Source of the DNA: Saprospirales bacterium
GTDB lineage: Bacteria > Bacteroidota > Bacteroidia > Chitinophagales > Saprospiraceae
NCBI GenBank assembly: GCA_016719895.1
Contig: JADJYG010000001.1
Span: forward strand, 1 to 64,000
DNA length: 64,000 nucleotides
Direction of reading: 5' to 3'
The notes below the pieces were generated by a model. That model did no database searches. It saw only the letters and a list, made by a program, of their open reading frames with translations, and was not told the DNA's origin. Shown in pieces: positions 9,647 through 18,273 of the stretch (its first letter is position 1; each line of letters starts with the position of its first letter). The translations under genes were made by a program, and so were the position numbers.

Positions 9647-10531
9647 ATGATGCGCCGAACCTTAATCCTCCTTGCCAACCTATTTGCATTTGTTGCAATA
9701 CATCCGATAGCCGCTGCAGCACAAAATATGCAAACGCAGTATGGCAAATGCGGCTATTATGCCGATGCCCTGCAGGGCCGTAAAACGGCCAGCGGCGAAC
9801 CCTACGACAAGACACAATTGACTTGCGCCCATAAATCCTTGCCTTTCGGCGCCAGGATACGGGTTACCCGCCTGGACAACGGCAGATCAGTTGTTGTCCG
9901 GGTGAATGACCGCGGGCCGTTTATCGAAGGTTATGTCACAGATGTTTCCCGAAAGGCAGCTGAAGCAATCGGCCTGATCCGCGATGGGGTCACCAAAGTA
10001 AAGATTGAAGTAGTAGAAGGCGCAACCACGGTCCAACCGGTTACATACACTGCTTCTACCCGGACGCTTCCCAAAAACCTGGAACCGGCAACGCGAGCTA
10101 CCACAGTCCGGGCATCCTCCGCTTCCGAGGCCAAAGCACAACTCCTGAAGGCACAACAGAAATCGGTGGCGGTTCCAGCCACCAGCGTCGCTCCGATTAC
10201 GTACAGCACCACTACGCAAGCTGCGCCGGTAGCCACGACAGCCACAAAAAATGTTTCTGAACTATACCAGATTCAACTCAACCCCGTGATGGGCCGGGGA
10301 TTCGGGGTTCAACTTGCCGTCATAACCTCTACAGAAAACCTGTTCCAGGAAATAGTCAAGCTGCAAGCCACCTGGCCAGGCAAAGTGGTCATCAACCATG
10401 AAGAACAATACGGAGTGGTCGCGTTCAAACTGATCCTCGGGCCATTTGCCACGCGCAAAGAAGCCGATACGCAACAGAAAAAAGCCGCTACCAAGGGCTT
10501 CAAAAAAACGTTCGTTGTGGAGTTTGAATAA
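9647..10531 (+). CDS. rlpA: RlpA-family septal ring lytic transglycosylase with SPOR domain
   Basis: A 294-residue exported protein. After a signal peptide (cut near AIAAAAQ) comes a double-psi beta-barrel RlpA domain at about residues 30-120, with the family-typical YGKCGYYAD, GRKTASGEPYD, AHKSLPFG and VRVNDRGPF motifs; in RlpA these carry the catalytic Asp and His/Lys region that cleaves denuded glycan strands. A Thr/Ala-rich linker follows, then a C-terminal SPOR domain (about 205-294) that binds peptidoglycan lacking stem peptides and localises such proteins to the division septum. Two ATG codons at 9647 and 9650 are possible starts. Single gene with a promoter upstream and a terminator downstream. 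Confidence 0.9.
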   Translation: MMRRTLILLANLFAFVAIHPIAAAAQNMQTQYGKCGYYADALQGRKTASGEPYDKTQLTCAHKSLPFGARIRVTRLDNGRSVVVRVNDRGPFIEGYVTDVSRKAAEAIGLIRDGVTKVKIEVVEGATTVQPVTYTASTRTLPKNLEPATRATTVRASSASEAKAQLLKAQQKSVAVPATSVAPITYSTTTQAAPVATTATKNVSELYQIQLNPVMGRGFGVQLAVITSTENLFQEIVKLQATWPGKVVINHEEQYGVVAFKLILGPFATRKEADTQQKKAATKGFKKTFVVEFE

Positions 10532-10549
10532 AACAGAAGCCAATACCAA

Positions 10550-10587
10550 AAGAAGGCATGGAGACAACCCCCATGCCTTCTTTTTTT
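10550..10587 (+). terminator. Rho-independent terminator of rlpA
   Basis: AAGAAGGCATGG (10550-10561) pairs with CCATGCCTTCTT (10571-10582) and runs into a T tract to 10587. The loop is 9 bases. It also faces the end of the convergent Fe-S gene. Confidence 0.9.
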
Positions 10588-10615
10588 GCTGGCCCCCTTT
10601 CCCCCGACAACCTGC

Positions 10616-10972
10616 TTATGCGGAAAAAGAAGTCCCGCACCCGCAAGTGGACGTGGCGTTCGGATTGTTGAACGTAAAACCCCGGTTTTCCAGACCGTTG
10701 ACAAAATCCACCTCCATACCAATGAGATATATGGCATGCGCCTTATTCATGATCACCTGAAAACCGGCGATCTCGTATATATCGTCATTTTCCTGTGGCG
10801 TGTCGAAGCCCAAAACATACGAAAACCCGGAGCAACCTCCCCCTTTTACGCCTACGCGCAGTGCATAGTTTTCCGGAATATTTTCCTGGCGCCGAATAAT
10901 ATCCAATTGTTCAAGCGCCCCAACGGTGAGGGCAATCGGCGCAGTTGTTGTTTTTTCCAGTGTCGTATCCAT
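10616..10972 (-). CDS. Iron-sulfur cluster assembly accessory protein (IscA/ErpA/HesB family)
   Basis: A 118-residue A-type carrier that accepts and passes on Fe-S clusters. The three invariant cysteines are present: C47 in VKGGGCSGFSY and C110/C112 in the C-terminal CGCG motif. Length and layout match the family. I chose the ATG at 10972; a longer frame starting at a TTG (10996) would begin inside the promoter -7 box on this strand, so it is unlikely. Convergent with rlpA and divergent from the gene at 11093. No isc or suf operon is adjacent. Confidence 0.92.
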   Translation of the reverse strand: MDTTLEKTTTAPIALTVGALEQLDIIRRQENIPENYALRVGVKGGGCSGFSYVLGFDTPQENDDIYEIAGFQVIMNKAHAIYLIGMEVDFVNGLENRGFTFNNPNATSTCGCGTSFSA

Positions 10973-10993
10973 AAATGAATTCAAAGTGCCTGA

Positions 10994-11028
10994 CAAAAAT
11001 ACGGCAATTAAACGGTAACCCGGGCAAA
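10994..11028 (-). promoter_or_regulatory. Promoter of the IscA-type gene
   Basis: Read on the minus strand, TATTTTTG (10994-11001) matches the -7 consensus TAnnTTTG, and TTTG (11025-11028) lies 23 bases further upstream as a possible -33 box. It sits 21 bases before the ATG at 10972. Confidence 0.6.
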
Positions 11029-11048
11029 TATGTTTAACGCAAGGTGAT

Positions 11049-11056
11049 TAACTTTG
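11049..11056 (+). promoter_or_regulatory. Bacteroidota -7 promoter box
   Basis: TAACTTTG, 36 bases before the ATG at 11093; divergent from the IscA-type promoter. Confidence 0.5.
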
Positions 11057-11092
11057 CGACCCGTTTGAAAAATCTTTCCTACCCTCCATATT

Positions 11093-11617
11093 ATGCAATT
11101 ATTCTTCGAACTGCTAAAATATACGATTCCGGCGCTGATTGTTTTCTTTACGGCGTATTATTTGCTAAAAATGCTCTTGGATGAGCGGCAACGGATCGAC
11201 CGCATGCTGCTGCGGCAAGACGCACAAAAAATCACACTTCCCCTTCGCCTGCAAGCGTATGAGCGCCTCACCCTGTTATGCGACCGGGTAGCCATATCCA
11301 ATACGCTTTTGCGCATCCGAACCCCAGGCATGCGCGTTGCCGAACTCAAAGGCGCCCTGATGCTCAGTATCAGCCAGGAGTTTGATCACAATACCTCGCA
11401 ACAACTCTTCGTCTCCGAAACACTGTGGCAAATCATTAGCGTCGCTAAGGAGCAAACGCTTACCCTCATCCTCAAAGCCGCCGAAGGACTGGACGGGCAA
11501 GCTGATGCAGATGTTTTGGTCGAGCGGTTATTTTCTATGCTCGAGGAGCAAGGCGCCCCAACCGCGCTGCACCGCGCCTTGGTGGCTATCCGGATGGAAG
11601 CAGGCCAGCTTTTTTGA
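11093..11617 (+). CDS. Membrane-anchored conserved Bacteroidota protein
   Basis: A 174-residue protein with one N-terminal transmembrane helix (about residues 8-27, YTIPALIVFFTAYYLLKM), followed by a charged helical cytoplasmic domain containing KITLPLRLQAYERLTLLCDR, which I recall as a conserved feature of uncharacterised Bacteroidota proteins. The rest is helical with no catalytic motif that I recognise. The function is unknown; a membrane-tethered scaffold is the most that can be inferred. It has its own promoter-like box and is not obviously in an operon. Confidence 0.75.
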   Translation: MQLFFELLKYTIPALIVFFTAYYLLKMLLDERQRIDRMLLRQDAQKITLPLRLQAYERLTLLCDRVAISNTLLRIRTPGMRVAELKGALMLSISQEFDHNTSQQLFVSETLWQIISVAKEQTLTLILKAAEGLDGQADADVLVERLFSMLEEQGAPTALHRALVAIRMEAGQLF

Positions 11618-12179
11618 CCCAGCGATCGTAACAGATTGGTAACGTTTGAGTTAGCCTGAAAAAGACAAATAACAATATATTTACAAGGTTTTTAGTTTGT
11701 TTTTGCGGCGCCAATTAGAGCCGCGACCGGAATTTTGGATCGCCTTTTATTACCCCGGCCAATCACATCTGTATTTACCTTATCACCTGAATTTCAAGCG
11801 TTTCCGGCGGGAGCATGTAGTATAAATGTCTGTAAAAGGCATAAAAGGCCTAAAACCGGCAACCATCAATTATTTTATTTTTTTAATATCTGCAAAATAA
11901 TTAACGACAGCCTCCGCAATTAACTGAAATAATAGTTTAAATACGGCCCTTTTTAAACAATGACCAGTTATCCTGCTGATAATCAGTGCAATTTGCTTCG
12001 GCCATAGGGGAATGTAATACCGCCTGCGCAGACTGAAAAAATTTTTTGTCGAAAAAAAAGAATTCTGCTTCCTGGATTGGCGGAAAAGTCAAAACTTTGT
12101 CACCCTGTCTCGATCGAAATACGATTTTCGTCACAGTAATTTTTTGGGTTTACTCCTGCACCAAATGCTCCATTTAGGT
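11618..12179. other. AT-rich intergenic region upstream of dnaA
   Basis: About 560 bases without a plausible gene. The stretch 11860-11960 is markedly AT-rich, and the dnaA promoter must lie here: AAACTTTG near 12093-12100 is a one-mismatch -7 candidate. I searched both strands by eye for DnaA boxes (TTWTNCACA) and found none with fewer than two mismatches, so an origin cannot be claimed. Confidence 0.4.
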
Positions 12180-13607
12180 ATGACAAAGGACTGCCAGATG
12201 GTATGGGACAGCTGTCTGCGTATCATCAAAAAAAACGTAACGCCACAAAGTTTTAAAACGTGGTTTGAACCGGTCCGACCGGTTCACCTGGACAATAGCG
12301 AGTTGACCATCCAGGTGCCCAACCGATTCTTTTACGAATGGTTGGAAGAGCACTATGTCCAGCTGCTTAAAACAAGCATCCGCCAGGAACTCGGCGAACG
12401 GGGGCGCCTGTTGTATCATATTCTCGACGGCGGCGCCCCGGAGCCGGTGCCTGCTACGTCCGCAAGCTCAAAACCATCGGCGGAAAAAGATAACGAACCG
12501 GTGCCCGGTGTTTTTGATGCAGAAATGATCAAAAACCCCTTTGTCATTCCCGGTATTCGCCGGGTAAAGGTGGACCCACAACTCAACCCAAACTATCAGT
12601 TTGAGAATTTCATTGAAGGGGATTGCAACCGCCTTGCCCGGAACGCCGGTATGGCTATCGCTAAAAAGCCCGGTGGTACGGCGTTTAATCCGCTGTTTAT
12701 TTTTGGCGACGTAGGCCTTGGTAAAACGCACTTGGCGCAAGCCATCGGGAATGAAGTGGCGGAGCGCTTCCAAAACAAAATTGTACTGTACGTTTCTGCC
12801 GAAAAATTTACGAATCAGATCATTCAAGCCATTAAAAATAACGCCGTCAACGACTTCGTGAACTTTTACCAGATGATCGATGTCCTGATCCTGGACGATA
12901 TCCAGTTTTTATCCGGCAAACAAAAAACACAGGAAATTTTCTTCCACATTTTCAACCAGTTACATCAAAACGGCAAGCAAATTGTGTTGACGTCCGACCG
13001 GCCCCCGAAGGATCTGGAAGGCATGGAAGACCGCCTGATTTCCCGTTTTAAATGGGGCTTGAGCGCCGATTTACAAGCGCCTGACCTCGAAACCCGCATG
13101 GCTATTCTCGGCGCAAAAATGGATCAGGAGGGCGTCGATATCCCCAACGATGTGCTGGAATTCATTTGCTATAATATTAAAAACAACATCCGCGAACTGG
13201 AAGGGGTGATGATCAGCCTTCTTGCCCAATCTACCCTGATCCGTCGCGATGTGGATATCGAATTGGCCAAAGAAGTAATCCGAAACTTCGTCACCACTAT
13301 CAACAAAGAAATCACCGTCGAATTTATCCAGGAACTTGTCGCCGAACACTTCAACGTGCCCGTCGATCGGCTGCACCAGGAAACGCGCAAACGCAACATC
13401 GTTATCGCGCGCCAACTCTCCATGTTTTTAGCTAAAAAGCTCACCAACAAGTCCTTAAAATCTATCGGCGAAACCTTTGGCGGCCGCGACCATAGCACGG
13501 TGATTTACTCGTGCAAAGCGGTTCAGGATATGATGGACACCGACCTTATATTTAAGGACACCGTCACCGAACTGGAAAAGAAAATTAAAATGAGCCTGAA
13601 TCAATAG
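12180..13607 (+). CDS. dnaA: Chromosomal replication initiator protein DnaA
   Basis: A 475-residue replication initiator that binds DnaA boxes and opens the origin. Domain I starts at MTKDCQMVWDSCLRIIKKN, which is why I use the ATG at 12180 rather than the upstream TTG (12144) or ATG (12165). A short variable domain II follows. The AAA+ domain has Walker A GDVGLGKTH (K182), Walker B LILDDIQF and the sensor motif region SRFKWGLSADLQAPD. The C-terminal helix-turn-helix ends with the DnaA signature GGRDHSTVIYSC. The length is usual for the phylum. Two tRNA genes follow on the same strand. Confidence 0.97.
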   Translation: MTKDCQMVWDSCLRIIKKNVTPQSFKTWFEPVRPVHLDNSELTIQVPNRFFYEWLEEHYVQLLKTSIRQELGERGRLLYHILDGGAPEPVPATSASSKPSAEKDNEPVPGVFDAEMIKNPFVIPGIRRVKVDPQLNPNYQFENFIEGDCNRLARNAGMAIAKKPGGTAFNPLFIFGDVGLGKTHLAQAIGNEVAERFQNKIVLYVSAEKFTNQIIQAIKNNAVNDFVNFYQMIDVLILDDIQFLSGKQKTQEIFFHIFNQLHQNGKQIVLTSDRPPKDLEGMEDRLISRFKWGLSADLQAPDLETRMAILGAKMDQEGVDIPNDVLEFICYNIKNNIRELEGVMISLLAQSTLIRRDVDIELAKEVIRNFVTTINKEITVEFIQELVAEHFNVPVDRLHQETRKRNIVIARQLSMFLAKKLTNKSLKSIGETFGGRDHSTVIYSCKAVQDMMDTDLIFKDTVTELEKKIKMSLNQ

Positions 13608-13701
13608 GCTTGTTGAACCGGGGAACTAAAAAGATTTCTTCCATTGTTTGGCAATTCAGGATAGAGGGCTCTATCTTCGCGTCCGCTTTTAAAACTAGCC
13701 A

Positions 13702-13790
13702 GGATGGGTGGGTGAGTGGCTGAAACCACCGGTTTGCTAAACCGACGTACGGGGAAACTTGTACCGCGGGTTCGAATCCCGCCCCATCCG
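13702..13790 (+). tRNA. tRNA-Ser (anticodon GCT)
   Basis: An 89-base cloverleaf with acceptor stem GGATGGG/CCCATCC, discriminator G and encoded CA after it, anticodon stem-loop CGGTTTGCTAAACCG (anticodon GCT), a long variable arm (GTACGGGGAAACTTGTAC region), and T arm GCGGG-TTCGAAT-CCCGC. The long variable arm is typical of serine tRNAs. Reads AGC/AGT codons. Confidence 0.95.
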
Positions 13791-13791
13791 C

Positions 13792-13813
13792 AAAGCCCGC
13801 TCCGGCGGGCTTT
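13792..13813. terminator. Hairpin between the two tRNA genes
   Basis: AAAGCCCGC (13792-13800) and GCGGGCTTT (13805-13813) form a perfect 9-bp stem with loop TCCG. Only three T residues follow, so it may be a weak terminator or a processing hairpin separating the tRNAs. Confidence 0.5.
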
Positions 13814-13821
13814 CAAATTCA

Positions 13822-13895
13822 CGGGGTTTAGCGCAGTCCGGTAGCGCGCCTGCTTTGGGAGCAGGAAGCCGCAGGTTCGAATCCTGCAACCCCGA
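13822..13895 (+). tRNA. tRNA-Pro (anticodon TGG)
   Basis: A 74-base cloverleaf: acceptor CGGGGTT/AACCCCG with discriminator A, D arm GCGCAGTCCGGTAGCGC, anticodon arm CCTGC-TTTGGGA-GCAGG (anticodon TGG), T arm GCAGG-TTCGAAT-CCTGC. CCA is not encoded. Confidence 0.95.
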
Positions 13896-13899
13896 CTTG

Positions 13900-13935
13900 G
13901 GCCAGTTCCGCAGTCTGCCGGAACTGGCCTTTTTT
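13900..13935 (+). terminator. Rho-independent terminator after tRNA-Pro
   Basis: GGCCAGTTCCG (13900-13910) pairs perfectly with CGGAACTGGCC (13919-13929), 8-base loop, followed by six T residues. Confidence 0.92.
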
Positions 13936-14023
13936 ATTTACCCCACCTCGCTGACCCGCACCGTCGCCATATCGGAGATACGAACTATCGCAAAATCATA
14001 TTAGGTATTATCAATAAAATAGG

Positions 14024-14031
14024 TACGTTTG
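14024..14031 (+). promoter_or_regulatory. Bacteroidota -7 promoter box
   Basis: TACGTTTG, 56 bases before the ATG at 14087 of the TonB-dependent receptor. Confidence 0.45.
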
Positions 14032-14086
14032 CCTTTAAATCTATCCGTTTTGCATAATCACATTGTTTAACAAAACTACCTGTCGT

Positions 14087-16720
14087 ATGAAAGTCAAACT
14101 ACCTTTCAAATGCTTCCCACTGCTATTCCTCCTGTTGGGCGCAGCGCAAACTGCCGTCGCACAATTTACCGCTTCCGGCCGGGTAACCGACGCCCGGGGA
14201 GAAATCCTGATCGGCGCAACCATAGCCGTTAAAGGCGGTGGTCAAGGCACGACAACCGATAACAACGGCATGTTCACCCTTTCTTTACCCGGCGGCGGCG
14301 GTACGCTGCTCGTGTCGTATACCGGTTACCAAACTGCTACCGTCCAGGTATCGGCTGCGAGCCCGCGCGTGGAGATAGTGCTGGAAGAAGATGCCGAACG
14401 CCTCGGCGAAGTGACCGTTGTCGGTTCGCGTTTTGCGCCGAGAACCGCCATCACTACCCCGGTACCTATCGACAATATCAAACGCGACGAACTGCTTTCC
14501 ACCGGACAAACCTCGTTCGACAAGCAACTCACGTACACCGTACCTGCTTTCAACTCTTCCAATCAAACGATCTCCGATGCCACCGCGCACTTTGATCCCT
14601 TTGATTTGCGCGGGCTAGGTCCGAGCCGGACACTGATCCTCGTGAACGGCAAACGCAAAAACCCAAGTTCGCTGGTCTATATCAATGACACCCCGGGCAA
14701 AGGCGAAGTCGGCGTAGACATGAAGAGCATCCCTGCCGCAGCTATCGAGCGGGTGGAAGTGCTGCGCGACGGCGCGTCGGCGCAATACGGCTCCGACGCG
14801 ATCGCCGGCGTCGTAAACGTTGTCCTTCGAAAAGACTATGAGCACACCACTGCCAATGTCTTTGGCGGCATGACCTCGGAAGGCGACGGCGAGTTTTACG
14901 GTTATAACATCAATACCGGCGCCAAAATCGGCGAACGCGGATTCGTCAGCATTACCCACTCGTTCTCCGATCAAAAGGAAACTAACCGCGCCGGCACCCC
15001 CGGCCAGGATTTCCTGTTTGGCGTAGATGATTCCTGGACGCGCGCCAACCCGGACCTCGGAATGATTGTCGGCCAACCAAACATTACCTCGGGCGATTTC
15101 TTTGCCAACGCATCGGTCAGCCTGGGCGATCACGCCGAATTGTACGGCTACGGCGGCTTCACCTACCGCCGCGGCCGCAGCTATGCCCTGTACCGCACTC
15201 CGTACTGGCGCCCTACCGACTTCGGCCTGCTCACCGAACCCGGACAAACGTACCAGGGATTTCACCCGACTTTTGACACCGACATCCTCGACAACACCCA
15301 GGTGATCGGCATACGCGGCGACGCTAACCGTTGGAAATACGACGTGAGCTTCACGCGCGGCGGTAACCGGGTCGATTACACCGTTTACAACTCGATCAAT
15401 ACGACTATGGGGCCCAAATCGCCCACCGTCTTCCGGGTTGGCGGTTATGAATTCCGGAACAATATTTTCAATATGGACCTGCTGCGCAAATTCGGTATTT
15501 TCTCGCTCGCCCTCGGAACGGAAATGCGCGCCGAGAATTTTATAGCCAACGCCGGAGAAGAAGCATCGTATATCGACGGCATGGATCCGCAAGGGTACGG
15601 GCCTGCAGGCGCACAGTCGTTTCCCGGCCTCCAGCCGCAAAACGAGGTGGACGCCTTCCGCTACAACATCGGCGGTTATATCGAGGGTACCCTCGACGTG
15701 ACCGATGATTTCCTGCTGGGCGCAGCCGTCCGCACGGAAAAATATTCTGACTTCGGCAATGTGACGAATTACAAAATAAATGCCCGCTATAAGTTTCTGG
15801 ATGACCGCCTGTCGCTACGCGGCTCGCTGTCCACAGGTTTCCGGGCGCCTTCGCTCCACCAAATCTACCTGAGCAATATCCAGACCCTGATCTCCGGCGC
15901 AACAGTCTCCGAACAAGGCACCTTTAACAATGAAAGCAGTGTGCTGCGGCGCTTGGGGGTTGGTAAATTAAAAGCCGAAACGGCCCAAAATATTACCGTA
16001 GGCATTGCCGCCAAGCCCATTCGCGGCCTGTACCTGTCTGTCGATTACTACAACATCACCGTAGACGACCGGATCGTGTACTCCAGCAGCATTGCAACCG
16101 GCGATACGACCTCCGACGTTTATGCTATCCTGCAGCAAAACAACATCACTTCGTTGAAATTCTTCCTCAACGCCGTCAATACCCAAACCAGCGGAGTTGA
16201 CATCGTAGCGACGTATACCTTTAGCTTGCCTAAAGGCGCACTGGGCATCAACCTGGCAGCCAATTTTAGCAAAAATTCGATTGAAGGCCGGATTGCCACA
16301 CCCGAGCCGCTCAGTCGGGCAAATATCGACGTTTTCGACCGTAAAGAACAATCCCGGCTTCTTACGGCGCGGCCAAACAACAAAATTATCCTGGGCCTGA
16401 GCTATGAAATCGGCCGCTTCCGGGCGGTGTTGAATAACACGCGCTTTGGAGAAGTTACCTGGCAAAACAGCGCCGGCGCACAGTTCGACCAAACCTTTTC
16501 GGCCAAAATCGTCACAGACGTCAACCTGTCGTACCGGTTTAGCGATGCTATAGGCTTCGGCATCGTCGTCAACAACCTGTTGGACGTATATCCGGACGAG
16601 ATTGATACCCACGGCGACGTGGTGACTGACCTGGGCGGTCGTTTCCGCTATCCCTGGGAAGTAAACCAGTTCGGATTCAACGGAATGACCTTGTCCGCCA
16701 ACCTGAACATCCGGTTTTAA
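14087..16720 (+). CDS. TonB-dependent outer-membrane receptor with carboxypeptidase-regulatory-like N-terminal domain
   Basis: An 877-residue outer-membrane active transporter. From the ATG at 14087 it has a signal peptide (to about AVAQ), then a CarboxypepD_reg-like beta-sandwich (GRVTDARGEILIGATIAVKG ... VSYTGYQT) as in SusC-type receptors, a plug domain (about 115-240, including RVEVLRDGASAQYGSDAIAG, the canonical plug motif), and a 22-strand-type barrel to the terminal aromatic residue (LNIRF). There is no SusD-like lipoprotein next to it, so this is probably not a glycan-utilisation pair; siderophore, cobalamin or peptide uptake is possible. A longer frame from a TTG at 14063 is less likely. 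A terminator follows. Confidence 0.93.
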   Translation: MKVKLPFKCFPLLFLLLGAAQTAVAQFTASGRVTDARGEILIGATIAVKGGGQGTTTDNNGMFTLSLPGGGGTLLVSYTGYQTATVQVSAASPRVEIVLEEDAERLGEVTVVGSRFAPRTAITTPVPIDNIKRDELLSTGQTSFDKQLTYTVPAFNSSNQTISDATAHFDPFDLRGLGPSRTLILVNGKRKNPSSLVYINDTPGKGEVGVDMKSIPAAAIERVEVLRDGASAQYGSDAIAGVVNVVLRKDYEHTTANVFGGMTSEGDGEFYGYNINTGAKIGERGFVSITHSFSDQKETNRAGTPGQDFLFGVDDSWTRANPDLGMIVGQPNITSGDFFANASVSLGDHAELYGYGGFTYRRGRSYALYRTPYWRPTDFGLLTEPGQTYQGFHPTFDTDILDNTQVIGIRGDANRWKYDVSFTRGGNRVDYTVYNSINTTMGPKSPTVFRVGGYEFRNNIFNMDLLRKFGIFSLALGTEMRAENFIANAGEEASYIDGMDPQGYGPAGAQSFPGLQPQNEVDAFRYNIGGYIEGTLDVTDDFLLGAAVRTEKYSDFGNVTNYKINARYKFLDDRLSLRGSLSTGFRAPSLHQIYLSNIQTLISGATVSEQGTFNNESSVLRRLGVGKLKAETAQNITVGIAAKPIRGLYLSVDYYNITVDDRIVYSSSIATGDTTSDVYAILQQNNITSLKFFLNAVNTQTSGVDIVATYTFSLPKGALGINLAANFSKNSIEGRIATPEPLSRANIDVFDRKEQSRLLTARPNNKIILGLSYEIGRFRAVLNNTRFGEVTWQNSAGAQFDQTFSAKIVTDVNLSYRFSDAIGFGIVVNNLLDVYPDEIDTHGDVVTDLGGRFRYPWEVNQFGFNGMTLSANLNIRF

Positions 16721-16769
16721 GCAGGTTTCTTTTCAACATTTTCTCCTGTATAACAACTAAAACAGGGGG

Positions 16770-16804
16770 GGCCATACGGAATCACGCCGGTATGGCCTTT
16801 TTTG
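16770..16804 (+). terminator. Rho-independent terminator of the TonB receptor gene
   Basis: GGCCATAC (16770-16777) pairs with GTATGGCC (16790-16797), followed by six T residues, G and more T. Confidence 0.8.
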
Positions 16805-16929
16805 TTTTCCGATTAAAATCTCTTTAAAGATAGTTCCCAATTATTGTGTACTCATCATTTCTTTCCGACTTTTGCGCAGCTATCCGTTATGCGTACCTGC
16901 ATCCTTTCCTAACAATTCTTTGTACTTCA

Positions 16930-18273
16930 ATGAAAAAAGTTCTGTTAATTCTCATTACAGGCTTCTCCCTGGTCACTTTTTGGATGAGCGCCTGCCGTTC
17001 CGGCAGCGACGCATACAAAACACAGGCAGAAAATCCTGAACTGATGCACCGCGGTATGCGCAGAATTACCGATATCATGCGCCATGATATCTTTTCGCCG
17101 CCGGTTGCCTCCCGAATTTACGCCTATTCCTCCGTGGCCGCCTACGAAGCGCTTATCCCGGGATATCCGGAGTACAAATCCATGGCCGGACAGCTAAATG
17201 GGCTGACGGAATGCCCTAAGCCGGAAACAGGCCAGGAATATTGCTACCCGCTTGCCTCAGTGACGGCATTAATGAAAGTGGGGAAACACCTGATTTTTTC
17301 AGAATCCAGCATGGAAGATCTACAGGAAACCATATTCAAGGAGTTTGACGATATGAATATGCCAGCCGGCGTCCATGACCGGTCGGTAAAATTTGGCGAA
17401 GCTATTGCAGATCATATTATAAAATGGTCAAAATCAGACCACTATTCCGAAACGCGCAGCGCTCCCAAATATACAATTGACCTGAAAGACCGGGCCCGCT
17501 GGGTCCCTACCCCGCCTCAATATTCCGATGCCGTCGAACCGCATTGGAAAACTATCCGCACCTGGGTGCTCGATTCTGCCAGGCAAATAAAGCCGATACC
17601 GCACCTGCCATACAGCGAAGATCCCAAAAGCGAATTCTTGAAAGCCGTTAAAGAAGTGTACGAAGTCAGTAAAACCCTGACCGATGTTGAAAAAGAAACG
17701 GCCTTGTATTGGGATTGCAACCCCTTTGAAGTATCGGTAACCGGGCACCTGATGGTAGCAACCAAAAAAATAAGCCCCGGTGGCCACTGGATCAACATAA
17801 CCGGGCATGCCTGCCGCATCAAGAATGCCCCGGTCGTGAAAGCAACCGAAACCTACATGCTGGTTTCCCTGGCCCTCGCCGACGCCTTTATCAGCTGCTG
17901 GACCGAAAAATTTACGTCGCAACTGGTCCGCCCGGAAACCGTGATCAATCGCTTGATCGACCCGGAGTGGCATCCCTTTATCGAAACGCCGCCGTTTCCG
18001 GAGCACACCAGCGGCCATGCCACTATATCAGCCGCTGCTGCCACGATCCTCACCAAACAATTTGGCGAACCATTCGAATTCAGGGATAGCACCGAAATGG
18101 AATTTGGCCTGCCCCCCCGCAGCTTTAAATCGTTCTATGAAGCCTCTGACCAGTCAGCCATGAGCCGGCTTTGGGGCGGAATTCACTACAGGCATGCCAA
18201 TGAAGGCGGCCGTTTGAATGGCCGTGAAATCGGAAATTATATTTGGAATACCCTGGAATTGAAAACCAAATAA
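16930..18273 (+). CDS. Vanadium-haloperoxidase-like PAP2 lipoprotein
   Basis: A 447-residue predicted lipoprotein: the N-terminus MKKVLLILITGFSLVTFWMSAC has a lipobox-like MSAC, which is why I start at 16930. The C-terminal half has the PAP2/vanadium-dependent haloperoxidase anion pocket: Arg in FTSQLVRPETVI, the SGH triplet in PFPEHTSGHATIS, and the Arg/His pair in SRLWGGIHYRHANEGG. Such proteins bind vanadate and oxidise halides, or act as acid phosphatases; which activity applies here cannot be told from sequence. It follows the TonB receptor terminator and is convergent with the surface protein at 18274. A second member of the family lies at the right window edge. Confidence 0.85.
   Translation: MKKVLLILITGFSLVTFWMSACRSGSDAYKTQAENPELMHRGMRRITDIMRHDIFSPPVASRIYAYSSVAAYEALIPGYPEYKSMAGQLNGLTECPKPETGQEYCYPLASVTALMKVGKHLIFSESSMEDLQETIFKEFDDMNMPAGVHDRSVKFGEAIADHIIKWSKSDHYSETRSAPKYTIDLKDRARWVPTPPQYSDAVEPHWKTIRTWVLDSARQIKPIPHLPYSEDPKSEFLKAVKEVYEVSKTLTDVEKETALYWDCNPFEVSVTGHLMVATKKISPGGHWINITGHACRIKNAPVVKATETYMLVSLALADAFISCWTEKFTSQLVRPETVINRLIDPEWHPFIETPPFPEHTSGHATISAAAATILTKQFGEPFEFRDSTEMEFGLPPRSFKSFYEASDQSAMSRLWGGIHYRHANEGGRLNGREIGNYIWNTLELKTK

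Noticed and set aside
10973..10996. N-terminal extension of the IscA-type protein from a TTG
   Set aside because: The TTG lies inside the -7 box TATTTTTG on the same strand, so it would not be in the transcript.
11960..11970. GTTATCCTG as a possible DnaA box
   Set aside because: Three mismatches to TTATCCACA and no cluster of similar sites.
14615..15640. Long open frame (341 codons) on the minus strand opposite the TonB receptor
   Set aside because: The plus-strand frame is a complete TonB-dependent receptor; the antisense frame has no start context or recognisable domain and arises from GC-rich third positions.
14087..18273. A SusC/SusD polysaccharide utilisation locus
   Set aside because: No SusD-like lipoprotein follows the TonB receptor; the next gene is a haloperoxidase-like lipoprotein after a terminator.
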